Source: Paenibacillus silviterrae
GTDB lineage: Bacteria; Bacillota; Bacilli; Paenibacillales; NBRC-103111
DNA length: 64,000 nt
Assembly (NCBI RefSeq): GCF_030167925.1
Contig: NZ_JASKUT010000001.1
Coordinates: forward strand, 2,170,001-2,234,000
Reading direction: 5' to 3'
Shown here piece by piece: positions 17,044 to 26,611 of this stretch. Within the stretch, counting starts at the first letter, position 1; every line of letters begins with the position of its first letter. Position numbers and translations under genes: made by a program. Under the pieces are notes generated by a model that saw only the letters and a list, made by a program, of their open reading frames with translations, was not told the DNA's origin and ran no database searches.

Positions 17044-18381
17044 TTATTTAGCGGCTGCGTTGGCTTTCACATTAGCATCCCATTCCGCATCCATTTTCTT
17101 CAGATACGCGTCACTGAAGTCGCCCTTCGCCAGCCATTCCTGGATCAGCTTGTAGTACCAGTTGCGCCATTGCGGAGGCATTGTGTTTTCGCCCCAGAAG
17201 CTGTTGATTTGAAGCGATTTGACGGTTTTCGGATTGCCCATTACATCGAGAACAGCCTTCATTTGAGGCGTCGCGTCGTAAGTTACCGCTTCCTTCGTGG
17301 TAGGAATCCCGTTGACAGCCTTCAAGTATTTGGAATACTGATCCTTCGAGAAGAAGAACTTCACGAATTCCGTAATTGCAGCCTTCTTGTCTGCATCTTG
17401 GCTGGCTTTTGTCGAAAGCGCCCAGCCTTGCTGGCTATTAAGACCATTCACTACGATTCTGCCCTTCCGGTCCGGAACCGGATACCAGCCGAATTCAAAT
17501 TTCGGATCCGCTTGGGCGATCTGTCCGAACATCCACGGCCCGGAGAACAGCTGCGCCGCTTTGCCGGTTACGAGCATGGAAGCCGTTTGGTTATCCGCCG
17601 TGCTGAGGTACCCCTTGTCTACATAGCCTTTAGCGAACAGCTCGTTTAAGCTCTCCATCGCCTTCTTCGGACCTGCGTCCGTAAAGCTCACCTGGCCTTT
17701 AGTCCGTTTGGAATTCCAGTTCGGATCGTCCGCGAACACTTCGTCCATCAGGAATTTATTGACCCAGAAGCCCCAGTGGAAGATGTCTTTGCCTCCGAAG
17801 GTAATCGGTGTCATCCCTTTGGCCTTCAGCTTCTCCTGGATGGTCAGAAACTCATCATACGTCTTGGGCAGCTCCGTAACACCCGCGTCGGAATACGCCT
17901 TTTTGCTATAAATAATTCCTTGCGGCGCCGTGCCGGCAAGCGGTGCCGTATAGTTCTTGCCGTTCACCTTCGGCGCATCCGAGAAGAGTCCTACAAGCTC
18001 GGCCGGAAGCTCTGCCAGCTTGCCGGCATCAGCGAACAGCTGCGTATCGCGCATCTCCACCAAATCCGGGAATTCATTCACCGCATCCTTTGTCTTCAGC
18101 CAATCAAGGTACGCCTGCGAACCACCTTCGCTCAGATCCGTGATCTTGATATGCGGGTTCGCCTTGGAGAACGCTGCAATCGAGTCTGCCAGCGCTTGCT
18201 TGCTGGCCGGATCACCCGTTGCGTAACCGATGGTAAAGGAGACCTGCTTTTTCTGCGGAGCCCCGCCGGTACCTGCATTGTCAGCCGGAGCGGAACCCGA
18301 ATTGCCGCCTCCGCATGCCGTTAGCACAAGAGACATGGCCATGGCACTTGCCAAAATCGTAGATAGCTTCTTTGTTTTCAT
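17044..18381 (-). CDS. Extracellular sugar-binding lipoprotein (COG1653)
   Basis: 445 aa. The signal peptide ends in a lipobox (LVLTAC, Cys 23), followed by a GGGNSGSAPADN linker and a periplasmic-binding fold (VSFTIGYATGDPASKQALAD; FPDLVEMRDTQLFADAGKL). The ATG at 18381 lies 9 bases after GGGAGGG; a start 8 codons earlier is possible but has no good site. It delivers a carbohydrate to the permeases at 15197-16961 and heads the cluster that includes the beta-helix hydrolase, YesM/YesN pair and GH43 enzyme. The substrate is probably a plant cell-wall oligosaccharide (inference from the enzymes). Confidence 0.9.
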   Translation of the reverse strand: MKTKKLSTILASAMAMSLVLTACGGGNSGSAPADNAGTGGAPQKKQVSFTIGYATGDPASKQALADSIAAFSKANPHIKITDLSEGGSQAYLDWLKTKDAVNEFPDLVEMRDTQLFADAGKLAELPAELVGLFSDAPKVNGKNYTAPLAGTAPQGIIYSKKAYSDAGVTELPKTYDEFLTIQEKLKAKGMTPITFGGKDIFHWGFWVNKFLMDEVFADDPNWNSKRTKGQVSFTDAGPKKAMESLNELFAKGYVDKGYLSTADNQTASMLVTGKAAQLFSGPWMFGQIAQADPKFEFGWYPVPDRKGRIVVNGLNSQQGWALSTKASQDADKKAAITEFVKFFFSKDQYSKYLKAVNGIPTTKEAVTYDATPQMKAVLDVMGNPKTVKSLQINSFWGENTMPPQWRNWYYKLIQEWLAKGDFSDAYLKKMDAEWDANVKANAAAK

Positions 18382-18622
18382 CTGACGTAACCCTCCCTTT
18401 ATCATTCAAGGAACTAGTCCGGAAGAATCAGCACCGTATGCCCGTGCCGTTTCTTCTTTGTGTACTAAGACTAACATACCCCAAAAAACAAGAGAATACG
18501 GTTTTTTAAGCTTGATGTGCAGTCTTTTAAGAAGTTCATTCGACAACGATGGAAAATGCGAATAGGCCGTAAGGAATGCCCTTACGACCTGTTAGGCTAT
18601 CATCTGCCGCAATAGAATACGG

Positions 18623-19405
18623 CTAGCCTATAAACTGTATTAATAACCGGTTAAACCTGTCCCGCTCCTCCCAGAAGGGACCATGTCCGCTGTAGTGGAA
18701 CGGAACCAGCTGCGAATTCCTCACCTTTTGCTGGACATCCTGGGCCTGCGCAAAAGGAATGACTTTATCGTGAATCCCGTGAACGATTAATGTGGGAACT
18801 CTGATATACGGAAGATCCGCTTCAAGGCTCTCGTCCCTCAGCATCGTGATGATCGCCGCCGTCGACCAGCCCGCCGCCTGCAGGCCCATTTGGATAAACC
18901 AATCGGAGAACGGGGCGGTAATATATTGAAAGAAAAAGGTTTCGGTCACCGTCCTCATCATCTTGGGCCGGTCGTTTAAAGCTTCCGTAAGCAGCTGACG
19001 GGCCGTTTCAGGGGTAAATCCTGTGGGAGCCGCGGCGTCAATCAGCACCAGCTTGGATACTCCATAACCGCCATACCGCGACATATACCGGATGGCAATG
19101 CCGCCGCCCGTCGAATGCCCCGCAAGGGTAAAGTCATTCAATTGCAGCGCGGCGACTACTGCCCTGACATCGTCTGCCAGACGGTCGTAGGTGTAGCCGT
19201 GCATCGGCTTATCGGAGTTCCCGAAGCCTCTCCAGTCAATGCCGATGCACCGATATCCCCTAGCGGGAAGTATATCGAACTGATACTCAAACTGCTTATG
19301 GCTTAATGGCCAGCCGTGCAGAAACACAATGGTCTTGCTGCCTCTCGGGTTGACATCCTCCACATATAGATTCACCCCGGGCTCTACCGAAACATAGTAT
19401 CCCAC
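18623..19405 (-). CDS. Alpha/beta hydrolase
   Basis: 260 aa from a GTG start. The fold is shown by VFLHGWPLSHKQF (oxyanion hole), the nucleophile elbow LAGHSTGGGIAI (Ser), the acid in VHGIHDKVIPF and the catalytic His in YSGHGPFWEE. It resembles cofactor-free haloperoxidase/esterase-type enzymes. The frame is open upstream to 19516, overlapping the heparinase gene, but GGGGGA before the GTG at 19405 and the usual length of the family favour the shorter form. It is the last gene of the lyase cluster and could remove ester groups from the imported sugar (inference). Confidence 0.78.
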   Translation of the reverse strand: MGYYVSVEPGVNLYVEDVNPRGSKTIVFLHGWPLSHKQFEYQFDILPARGYRCIGIDWRGFGNSDKPMHGYTYDRLADDVRAVVAALQLNDFTLAGHSTGGGIAIRYMSRYGGYGVSKLVLIDAAAPTGFTPETARQLLTEALNDRPKMMRTVTETFFFQYITAPFSDWFIQMGLQAAGWSTAAIITMLRDESLEADLPYIRVPTLIVHGIHDKVIPFAQAQDVQQKVRNSQLVPFHYSGHGPFWEERDRFNRLLIQFIG

Positions 19406-19491
19406 GACGATTCCCCCATGAATAATAAAATAGCATCCACCCATAGGATACTCGCCCAGGTCGGGATTGGTGAATGCCGGGAACCGCACCC

Positions 19492-21585
19492 TTATGTTTC
19501 GATATAGTCTACCCAAGCCTTTTCCGGATTCCAGCTTACGGTATAGCTGTGTGAGCCTCCCCCGATCGTAAGCTCCACTTTTGCTTCGCTTGCTTGAAGC
19601 TCCGTCACTTCAAGCTCCCCGCCTCCGTCTCCCCCGTCATAGGCAAAGGCTTGTAAGAACATCACACTGCCTTCCGCGCGCACCTTCTGAAACAAAGAAG
19701 TACGGCTCGCGCTTGGAGGATTGTCGGGCGTGAGCGCGGTAAATACCTCGGACGGCTGCGAACACCAGAATACTTGTGTCATCCGTCCTTTCCCCATGGA
19801 ATAGCGAAGCACGGGCTTACTGCCCGAAGTAAGCCTTCGCTTGTCTTGAAGCCACGATGGATCCAATCGGCCAAGTCTTTCATCGGTCTTTTCCCACGCT
19901 TCCCCTTCCAGCGTAATCAGCGAGCCGCTCACATGATTCATCAGATAGACCTCTTTAGGCTCGGGAACATGAACTAGAACCGCGTCCAGCATATGATCCT
20001 TTGCCAGGACGATGATCCGGCGCACTTGAACTCCTTGATACATGTCGGTATCCCAAGGACAGAGCTCCGGTGGAAGCAGGATGCTGCCCTTCATCCGATA
20101 GTCGTCTCCCAGCCAATCCACGGCCGTTTCCGCCCATACGCCCCAAGACGTCTCCACTAGCTGCACGAGGTGCCCATCACGAGGAGGCTGATCGGCTCCG
20201 CCGATACTGATCGTATTGTGCGAGAAGGTGTGCTTAAACCAGCCGTAATGAGCAGGCACGCCGTAAGAGGTGGTCCCCGGATCCGTCAGCAAGGGGACCT
20301 CATGACACATTGCGGAGAAGCCCAGCCTATCCATATGGTCATGCTCCCCCCCGAAGGTGCTGTGCCTGAGGATGACCTGCCAGCCGTGCTTATTCACCAG
20401 CTTGGTCACTCCGCTTGCAGGGAAGGAGTGCACCGATTGGGCAGCTTCCGAGAGCATACGCTGATTCCCTGATAAGGGGTGAAGCTCCGTTCCGTACAGC
20501 AGGGCATAAACGGAATCTCTGCGGACCGGACGATGCCCTTGAATGCCGGGGTCCGCCCATGCAGTGCCGTAGGCCGTATGGAGCAGCGCGCGATACATTT
20601 CGTCCCCATATCGATCCAAGCCAATTTCATAATAGGGAGCGTACGTGCCGATGTCATGGCCAAGTCCCGCATCATTCCAGGTCGGCATTCGTCCGTCGGG
20701 TCCGATGAAGGGTAAGGGATAATCCAGCATACGTTTCATGGCAGGGTGCGCCCACAGATCCCATGGCGTCCCTTCCGCCAGCAATGCATAATGAAGCAAG
20801 GCGGAAAATGCATAAAAGTGATATTGGATATTTCCTTCATACCAGAGTCCATCTTCAAGCAAGCCGCGGGAGAGCTGATCCAGAAGACCGTATTCGCCGT
20901 TCAGTCCCGAACGCAGAAGCGCGTCATCCTTGAGCACTAGTCCAATGGCTGCAATGGCCGAAGTGATGAGCACCGCATGATTGTGGATTTGCTTTTCTTT
21001 ATGAAGGATGAGAAACCGGGCGCACGATTGGAAAAGGCCGCTGCCGATCCGCTCCCGTTCTTCCCGCGGCAAGTGTGCCTGAATGAGATCGAACCCAACC
21101 GCCAAATCGAGAATCCAATGAGCCTCGTCCAGCGTCTGCGCATACAGCTTACCCGGCCCGTTATAAGGAATATCCCCATGGATCGGATAGCCGGCATAAT
21201 GCTCCGCATAGGATAGCAAAAAGTCTCTTGCCGTGCGGAAGCTCTCTTCCTTCTCCTCCAGTGCAAACAAGAGCCCGTTGTAATAAACCGCGCGGCCGAT
21301 CAGGTTGTTCGCAATCGAGGTCCAAGCGGAGTTATAGGGCTCGCCGGTTTGAAGCTTGCCGCACTCGGGGCAGCGGTGCGCATCGGGCTGCCGCCAGTCG
21401 AACTCAAGTCTGCTGCCGTCAGCATGGCAGTGATAATAATGGGTCCACTGTCCGAATTCCTCTGCCCCGATCCGGTAGGGGATCCTCGCTCCTTCGTCCG
21501 CTTCCTTCCGAAGCGCGCCGACTGCCTCGGCATAACCCGGCGAGGCGGCATTGGATCTCAGTCGTTCTATTCTTCTGTTATCCAT
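19492..21585 (-). CDS. Heparinase II/III-family protein (polysaccharide lyase-like)
   Basis: 697 aa without a signal peptide. An alpha-helical toroid (about residues 60-370) is followed by a Hepar_II_III beta-sheet domain with HSTFGGEHDHMDRLGFSAM, LTDPGTTSYGVPAHYGWFKHTFSHNTISIGG; these His and Tyr residues match the catalytic region of heparinase/alginate-lyase-like enzymes (PL12, PL15, PL17 and PL21 share this fold). It should cleave uronate-containing oligosaccharides inside the cell by beta-elimination. It follows the permease gene directly and precedes an alpha/beta hydrolase. Which polysaccharide is degraded cannot be told. Confidence 0.82.
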   Translation of the reverse strand: MDNRRIERLRSNAASPGYAEAVGALRKEADEGARIPYRIGAEEFGQWTHYYHCHADGSRLEFDWRQPDAHRCPECGKLQTGEPYNSAWTSIANNLIGRAVYYNGLLFALEEKEESFRTARDFLLSYAEHYAGYPIHGDIPYNGPGKLYAQTLDEAHWILDLAVGFDLIQAHLPREERERIGSGLFQSCARFLILHKEKQIHNHAVLITSAIAAIGLVLKDDALLRSGLNGEYGLLDQLSRGLLEDGLWYEGNIQYHFYAFSALLHYALLAEGTPWDLWAHPAMKRMLDYPLPFIGPDGRMPTWNDAGLGHDIGTYAPYYEIGLDRYGDEMYRALLHTAYGTAWADPGIQGHRPVRRDSVYALLYGTELHPLSGNQRMLSEAAQSVHSFPASGVTKLVNKHGWQVILRHSTFGGEHDHMDRLGFSAMCHEVPLLTDPGTTSYGVPAHYGWFKHTFSHNTISIGGADQPPRDGHLVQLVETSWGVWAETAVDWLGDDYRMKGSILLPPELCPWDTDMYQGVQVRRIIVLAKDHMLDAVLVHVPEPKEVYLMNHVSGSLITLEGEAWEKTDERLGRLDPSWLQDKRRLTSGSKPVLRYSMGKGRMTQVFWCSQPSEVFTALTPDNPPSASRTSLFQKVRAEGSVMFLQAFAYDGGDGGGELEVTELQASEAKVELTIGGGSHSYTVSWNPEKAWVDYIET

Positions 21586-21595
21586 TACGGTTCCC

Positions 21596-22483
21596 TTATC
21601 CCTTCAGCGAGCCTGCAGTCATTTGCATAAACGATTTATTCGCAAACACATATACGATCAGCAGCGGCAAAATCGATAAGCACGCGCCGGCCAGCATATA
21701 GTGTGTTTGGAGAGCCGCCGATGAACCATATCTGAGGTAGGATAGTCCGACCGTCAACGTTTGAAGCTTCGGGTTCGTTAAGGTGAACACAAGCGGCCGC
21801 AAATATTCGTTCCAGGCGCCGCAGAAGGTAAACAGCGCACCCACACCAAGCCCCGGACGCAGCAGCGGCAGAATGATTTTCCAGAAAATGCCGAAGTCCG
21901 AACAGCCGTCGATCCGAGCCGCTTCATCCAATTCCTTCGAAATGCCGGTAAGAAAGCTCAGCAGAATAAAAAAGATATATGCGTGACCGCTGATCAGGAT
22001 TAGGACAACGCCCCATAAGCTTGTATGCAGATTCAGCTTTATCATGAGTTCATATTGAGGGCGGATGACGACGGCCCCTATCGAGATGAACATCGTGGAG
22101 GCTTGGATGGCAATGAACAAGGCCTTGCCCGGAAACGTCATCCGGTTAACAACGTAAGCGGCCATGGACGCCACGATTAACGTGCCCACCGTTGTTGTCG
22201 TGCTCAGGAACAAGCTGTTCCAGGAAAACCGGGCGAAGTTTGCCTGAACCCATGCCTCCGCATAATTTTCCACATGCCAGGAGGAAGGAAACATTTTGCC
22301 GCCAACGGTTAGTTCGGCATTGGACATAAACGAACCGAGAATAGTAACGAGTACGGGAAAAACGATCAGTAATGCCGTGATCAGCAAAAAGCTCCAAAGC
22401 AGCAGCCTGCCCCCCACCCTCCCTAAAGAGAAGGTCCGGACGGCCGGTAGAGAAGCTTTGCTTCCATATGCTTCTGTCTTCAT
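21596..22483 (-). CDS. Carbohydrate ABC transporter permease (MalG type)
   Basis: 295 aa with six predicted helices and an EAA loop (ELDEAARIDGCSDFGIFWKIILPLL). AAGGAGG precedes the ATG. It lies 10 bp after the MalF-type gene and 10 bp before the heparinase-like gene, a tight operon. It should form the import channel for the uronate-containing substrate of this cluster. Confidence 0.9.
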   Translation of the reverse strand: MKTEAYGSKASLPAVRTFSLGRVGGRLLLWSFLLITALLIVFPVLVTILGSFMSNAELTVGGKMFPSSWHVENYAEAWVQANFARFSWNSLFLSTTTTVGTLIVASMAAYVVNRMTFPGKALFIAIQASTMFISIGAVVIRPQYELMIKLNLHTSLWGVVLILISGHAYIFFILLSFLTGISKELDEAARIDGCSDFGIFWKIILPLLRPGLGVGALFTFCGAWNEYLRPLVFTLTNPKLQTLTVGLSYLRYGSSAALQTHYMLAGACLSILPLLIVYVFANKSFMQMTAGSLKG

Positions 22484-22493
22484 AGCGTCCTCC

Positions 22494-23393
22494 TTATTGA
22501 AGTTGATTTAACCGGCGGGACATGAGGTGATAAGCGAGTGTGATGATACCTACAATGACCGCTGTCGTAAAGCCTACCGCACTGCCGTAGCCAAACTGCT
22601 GCTCCGTAATCGAGCCGGAGGAAGGGGTTGGGAAGAACAGCTTATACACATACAGATACATCACCTCAGTCTTCCCTACGGGTCCGCCCTCCGTCAATAC
22701 CATGATGCTTTCATAGCCCTTCAGCGAATTGATGATGGCAAGCATGATGACGATTTGCAGCACCGGACCCAGCATGGGGAGCGTCAGGTACCAGAACTGC
22801 TGCCCTTTGGACGCTCCGTCCAGAGACGCGCTTTCGTACACATCGTTCGGTATATTCTGAAGACCGGCAAGAAACAGGAGCATGTAGTTGCCGACGGCAC
22901 CCCACACGGCAATCAAAATCGTAGTCAGCATGGCATGCTTAGGTCCAAGCCAGTCAATTCGTTCGGAAATGATATGAAACTTCAGCAAGTATTGATTCAA
23001 GATGCCGTTGTAAGAGTTAAAAATAATAAAGAACACGACAGCCATAACGGCCGAGCTAATAATCGTCGGCATAAAATAAACGGCTCGCAGCAGGTTGCGG
23101 CCCTTCAGCTTGCCGTTGAGGATCACCGCAAGCACTAAACATAAAGGAAGCGTAATAATCAGCTTACCGCCTGCATAGATGAACGTGTTGACAACCGATT
23201 CCCAAAACTGCGTATCGGCGAGAAGCCGCCGAAAATTATCCAAGCCGGTAAAGGTCGGCTCCCCGAAGCCTCTATACTCATAGAACATGAAGCGAATCGC
23301 CCATAGGATCGGATATACTCCGAATACCAGGGTCAGCAGCAAGCTTGGCGCTATAAACGCATATGAAAAACCAATACGACTTGCCTTATCCAT
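22494..23393 (-). CDS. Carbohydrate ABC transporter permease (MalF type)
   Basis: 299 aa with six predicted helices and an EAA loop (DVYESASLDGASKGQQFWYLTLPML). The ATG at 23393 (MDKAS) has AGGGGGA just upstream; the frame is open to 23450 but without a comparable site. It is separated from the binding-protein gene by a strong hairpin. Confidence 0.9.
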   Translation of the reverse strand: MDKASRIGFSYAFIAPSLLLTLVFGVYPILWAIRFMFYEYRGFGEPTFTGLDNFRRLLADTQFWESVVNTFIYAGGKLIITLPLCLVLAVILNGKLKGRNLLRAVYFMPTIISSAVMAVVFFIIFNSYNGILNQYLLKFHIISERIDWLGPKHAMLTTILIAVWGAVGNYMLLFLAGLQNIPNDVYESASLDGASKGQQFWYLTLPMLGPVLQIVIMLAIINSLKGYESIMVLTEGGPVGKTEVMYLYVYKLFFPTPSSGSITEQQFGYGSAVGFTTAVIVGIITLAYHLMSRRLNQLQ

Positions 23394-23424
23394 ACGTATT
23401 CCCCCTGCCGGTTCTGTCTTAAGA

Positions 23425-23454
23425 AAACGAGAGTGGAGGGTAAGCTCCACTCTC
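23425..23454 (-). terminator. Hairpin between binding-protein and permease genes
   Basis: A perfect 10-bp stem (GAGAGTGGAG 23429-23438, CTCCACTCTC 23445-23454), 6-nt loop, then GTTTTC on the minus strand. It resembles a leaky rho-independent terminator. Confidence 0.65.
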
Positions 23455-23467
23455 TGCTCAGCTGCGC

Positions 23468-24838
23468 TTATTTCGAAACCAGCTTCATCGGATCAAAGCT
23501 TGGATTCGGCTTCGCTTGAACGCTGCCCTTGGCGATCGCCTTATCCAGCGCATCATTGTAACGCTTATTCAGATCGGCGATAATCTCGTCCAGGTTCCCG
23601 CCGCTGATCATGTATTTAAAGAAGGCGTCGGTATTCTTTATTCCTTCTACGGTTACCGGAGGGTTCAGCGGCCAGGTGCCGTCCATACCGTTAGGCAGGA
23701 AGCCCTCGATGCCCTTGATATCCGGCTTCTTCGCTGCGGAAGAGATCGACGGAACCATCGACAAGCCAAATCCGTTCTCATGATACGTCTTCAACACATC
23801 GTCATTGTACATATGCTGCATGAATTTCCATGCCAGGTCGGGATTTTTGGTCGTGCTGCTGATCGACAGCCATTGTCCTCCAAGGAAGGATGTGGCGCCC
23901 TTCACCGTACCGTCGATCGTAGGGACCGGAGCTGCAGCCCAATCGATCTTGGCAGGGAATTGGCTCTTATATACGCCGGGCTCGGAGGAGAAGGAAATGT
24001 ACATTCCGATTTTTCCTTCCGCAAACTGGGCGCGAAGCGGATCGATATCGAGCGACTCCATTCCCGGCAGTGTGCTTCCGTCGTCTACCATCTGCTTGAA
24101 GGCCTGAATAATTTCTTTAAATCCTGTGAAGTCATATCTCGCCGTTTTGAAATCATACCCCAGCCCGCCTATGCCGCTGGCTTCTGCGATCACTCTGGCC
24201 GAACGATTCAATGCACTCTCCGGGCTCTTGAAATTTTGGGCGAAGCCATAGGAGCCGTTAGCCTTGCCCACCGCTGTAATTTTTTTGGCATAGTCGACCA
24301 TTTCCTTGAGTGTTTTCGGCGGTGCGGTCAAGCCCGCTTTGGCGAACAGATCTTTGTTATACACAAGTCTTAAAGTGGAGCCGTAGTTAGGGAGACTGTA
24401 CAGCTTCCCGTCAAGCCGGTTGAAATCGTCGATGACCGGAAACTTCTTCTTCATGTCTTCGGTTACATAAGTATCGATCGGCTTTAGATAGCCCTTTTGC
24501 ACGAAAGGCTGAATCGTGTTCTCCTTCACCCGAATAATGTCGGGTGCTTGTCCCGAGGCGAAGGCCAGGTCGATAGCCTGATTGAAATCCTCTGTTTTCA
24601 CGACCATTTCCACTTCAATGCTGTCTTGATTCGATTCATTGAATTTTTGAACGACACCCTTGATATAATCCATATCATGACGGTCATTTGTCCAGTAGAC
24701 CAGCTTCTTCTTCTCCTTCGAAACAGTGCCTCCGGCTTGCTCTCCCGGCTTTCCCGCCGGCGGTGTTGTGCTGCTGCAGGCTGCCAAGCTTACGGCCAGC
24801 AGGCTGCTTACGGTGACGAATCCCATTTTTCTGATCAT
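23468..24838 (-). CDS. Extracellular sugar-binding lipoprotein (COG1653)
   Basis: 456 aa. The signal peptide ends in a lipobox (VSLAAC, Cys 21), followed by an STTPPAGKPGEQAGG linker and a solute-binding fold (KKKLVYWTNDRHDMDYIKGVVQKF). GGGAGGG precedes the ATG. It feeds the permeases at 21596-23393. A YesM/YesN pair lies just upstream in the same direction behind a terminator, so this operon probably starts at its own regulated promoter in the 24839-24978 gap. Confidence 0.9.
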   Translation of the reverse strand: MIRKMGFVTVSSLLAVSLAACSSTTPPAGKPGEQAGGTVSKEKKKLVYWTNDRHDMDYIKGVVQKFNESNQDSIEVEMVVKTEDFNQAIDLAFASGQAPDIIRVKENTIQPFVQKGYLKPIDTYVTEDMKKKFPVIDDFNRLDGKLYSLPNYGSTLRLVYNKDLFAKAGLTAPPKTLKEMVDYAKKITAVGKANGSYGFAQNFKSPESALNRSARVIAEASGIGGLGYDFKTARYDFTGFKEIIQAFKQMVDDGSTLPGMESLDIDPLRAQFAEGKIGMYISFSSEPGVYKSQFPAKIDWAAAPVPTIDGTVKGATSFLGGQWLSISSTTKNPDLAWKFMQHMYNDDVLKTYHENGFGLSMVPSISSAAKKPDIKGIEGFLPNGMDGTWPLNPPVTVEGIKNTDAFFKYMISGGNLDEIIADLNKRYNDALDKAIAKGSVQAKPNPSFDPMKLVSK

Positions 24839-24969
24839 GTGTTGCCCTCCCTTTTGTATGTCTAAGCACCTTACCGCTTATATCCTTACTATAAAAGATC
24901 GGCTTCCTTCCGCAAATGCGGCAGCCTCGCGTTCAGGGGCAGCTTTTTCTACTTTCTTTCCGCCGCAAG

Positions 24970-25004
24970 AGAAAAAAACAAGTCCTCAAGGCTGAGAGGA
25001 CTTG
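24970..25004 (-). terminator. Terminator overlapping the stop of the YesN-type gene
   Basis: A 9-bp stem (CAAGTCCTC 24979-24987, GAGGACTTG 24996-25004) and an 8-nt loop, then TTTTTTTC on the minus strand. The stop codon lies inside the hairpin. Confidence 0.8.
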
Positions 25005-26611
25005 CCCAAGGACGCTTCTTTAAACTCCGTCGGGGTTTGCCCGACCTGCTTCTTGAAAACTTCACTGAAATATCGCCTGTGTTCGTAGCCTAATTGCTGA
25101 GCGATTTCCTGGACCTGATAATCCTCGATGAGCATCGATTTGGCGCGTTCCATTTTGGCTTGGGTAACGAATTGCTGGAACGGCGTGCCCATCACCTTCT
25201 TGAATAAGTTCGAATAATAACCCCAGCTCAAGTTGACCTGCTTCGCGCAATGCTCCAAGGTCAGATCAAGATGCAGATGATTCTGAATATACTCCACAGA
25301 GCGGTAAATGATTTTCTGCGACTCGCTGGTCCGTTCCTGCATAATGATGCGGCAGCCGATCTCGCACAGCTGGAGAAACCAATCCCGGTACTCCTGAAGT
25401 GCCGTACGTTCCTCTTGCTTCACTTGATGCAGCTTCTGTTCGAAGTCCTCGACCTGAGACCGCGGGAACTTCTCGAGAAGGATGCTCATCATCCGCAGCG
25501 CTAGCCCCTGCAGAAGCCCTTCGACAACAATAGGCTCGAAGAAGACGACCGCCTTCCCCATCTCATCAAATACTTCGGTCGCCCACTCCATGCATCTCTC
25601 CCGGTTCCCCGACCGGAAGGCGAACAAAAACTCGCTCGCGCTTTCTTCCGTATACACCCATCTGGCCTGCTCGTCATGAGTGCTTTCCTTATAGCTGAAG
25701 GCACCGTTCCCTCCGGTGTAAAAGTGGTAGGATAACGCGCTTAAGGATTGCTGATAGCTTCGCGGAAGGTCCCGCACGGTTGCAACCAGGGAACCGATAC
25801 CGATGGATATCGTGAATTTCGTATACGCTGCAATATTCCTGCAGCAGCTTTCGGCTATCGTCACCGCCATCTCTTCCGTAGGAGCTTGGATCATGCAGAT
25901 ATAACGGTTGAACGCCTCTCTGAATATGACGGCCTGGGTATAAGCATGTATCGTTTCTTCTACAATGTTTTGCAGAGAAAAGCGAATCAGCTCCAGATCC
26001 TTCACCGAGGATTCGCCCTGTTTACGGGTAAACTGATCAATCTGAATCGTCATGACGACATAGGGAGGCGCGATGCTTTCCATATCCAGAAAGCCCCACC
26101 ACGACTGCAGCTCCTTCTCCTCGGTTTGGTGGTGCACCAATAACGATAAGTACTCCTGCCGCAGCGCCGGCATGCTTTCCTTGATTTTCCGCTCAAGCTC
26201 GAGCACATGCGAGCGATTCAGCTGCTCGGTTTCCCAAACCTCCTTCGCCTTCTTCACGACATTCACAATTTGATCGACGGAGAAAGGCTTCTTAATATAA
26301 TCGACGGCCCCATACTGAATGGCCCTTTGGGCGTATTCAAAATCGGTATAGGCGCTCAAAATAATAATTTTGCTGTTCGGGAGCATGTCGAGGATTTGGC
26401 GGGTCATCTCAAGTCCGTCCATTTTCGGCATACGAATGTCGGTGAGGACGATATCCGGCTGCGCTTCACGGATCAGCTTCAACGCCTCTTCCCCGTTCAA
26501 GGCGCTTCCCGCGACTTCGATCCCGTGATCGGACCAAGGAATTTTGTTTCTAATCATATCGACGACACTTCGGATATCATCCACAATGAACAGCTTAAGC
26601 GGTCGGATCAT
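24986..26611 (-). CDS. YesN-type response regulator (REC plus AraC HTH)
   Basis: 541 aa. Receiver domain with DD at 11-12, phospho-acceptor D58 (IVLTDIRMPKMDG) and a KKPFS lysine. A long variable middle region is followed by a C-terminal AraC-type double HTH (LTLEHCAKQVNLSWGYYSNLFKKV; VQEIAQQLGYEHRRYFSEVFKKQ). The frame is open far upstream inside the kinase gene, but AGGAGGAG stands 8 bases before the ATG at 26611, where the receiver domain begins. It overlaps the kinase gene by 17 bp. It should switch on the lyase/transporter operon immediately downstream. Confidence 0.92.
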   Translation of the reverse strand: MIRPLKLFIVDDIRSVVDMIRNKIPWSDHGIEVAGSALNGEEALKLIREAQPDIVLTDIRMPKMDGLEMTRQILDMLPNSKIIILSAYTDFEYAQRAIQYGAVDYIKKPFSVDQIVNVVKKAKEVWETEQLNRSHVLELERKIKESMPALRQEYLSLLVHHQTEEKELQSWWGFLDMESIAPPYVVMTIQIDQFTRKQGESSVKDLELIRFSLQNIVEETIHAYTQAVIFREAFNRYICMIQAPTEEMAVTIAESCCRNIAAYTKFTISIGIGSLVATVRDLPRSYQQSLSALSYHFYTGGNGAFSYKESTHDEQARWVYTEESASEFLFAFRSGNRERCMEWATEVFDEMGKAVVFFEPIVVEGLLQGLALRMMSILLEKFPRSQVEDFEQKLHQVKQEERTALQEYRDWFLQLCEIGCRIIMQERTSESQKIIYRSVEYIQNHLHLDLTLEHCAKQVNLSWGYYSNLFKKVMGTPFQQFVTQAKMERAKSMLIEDYQVQEIAQQLGYEHRRYFSEVFKKQVGQTPTEFKEASLGKSSQP

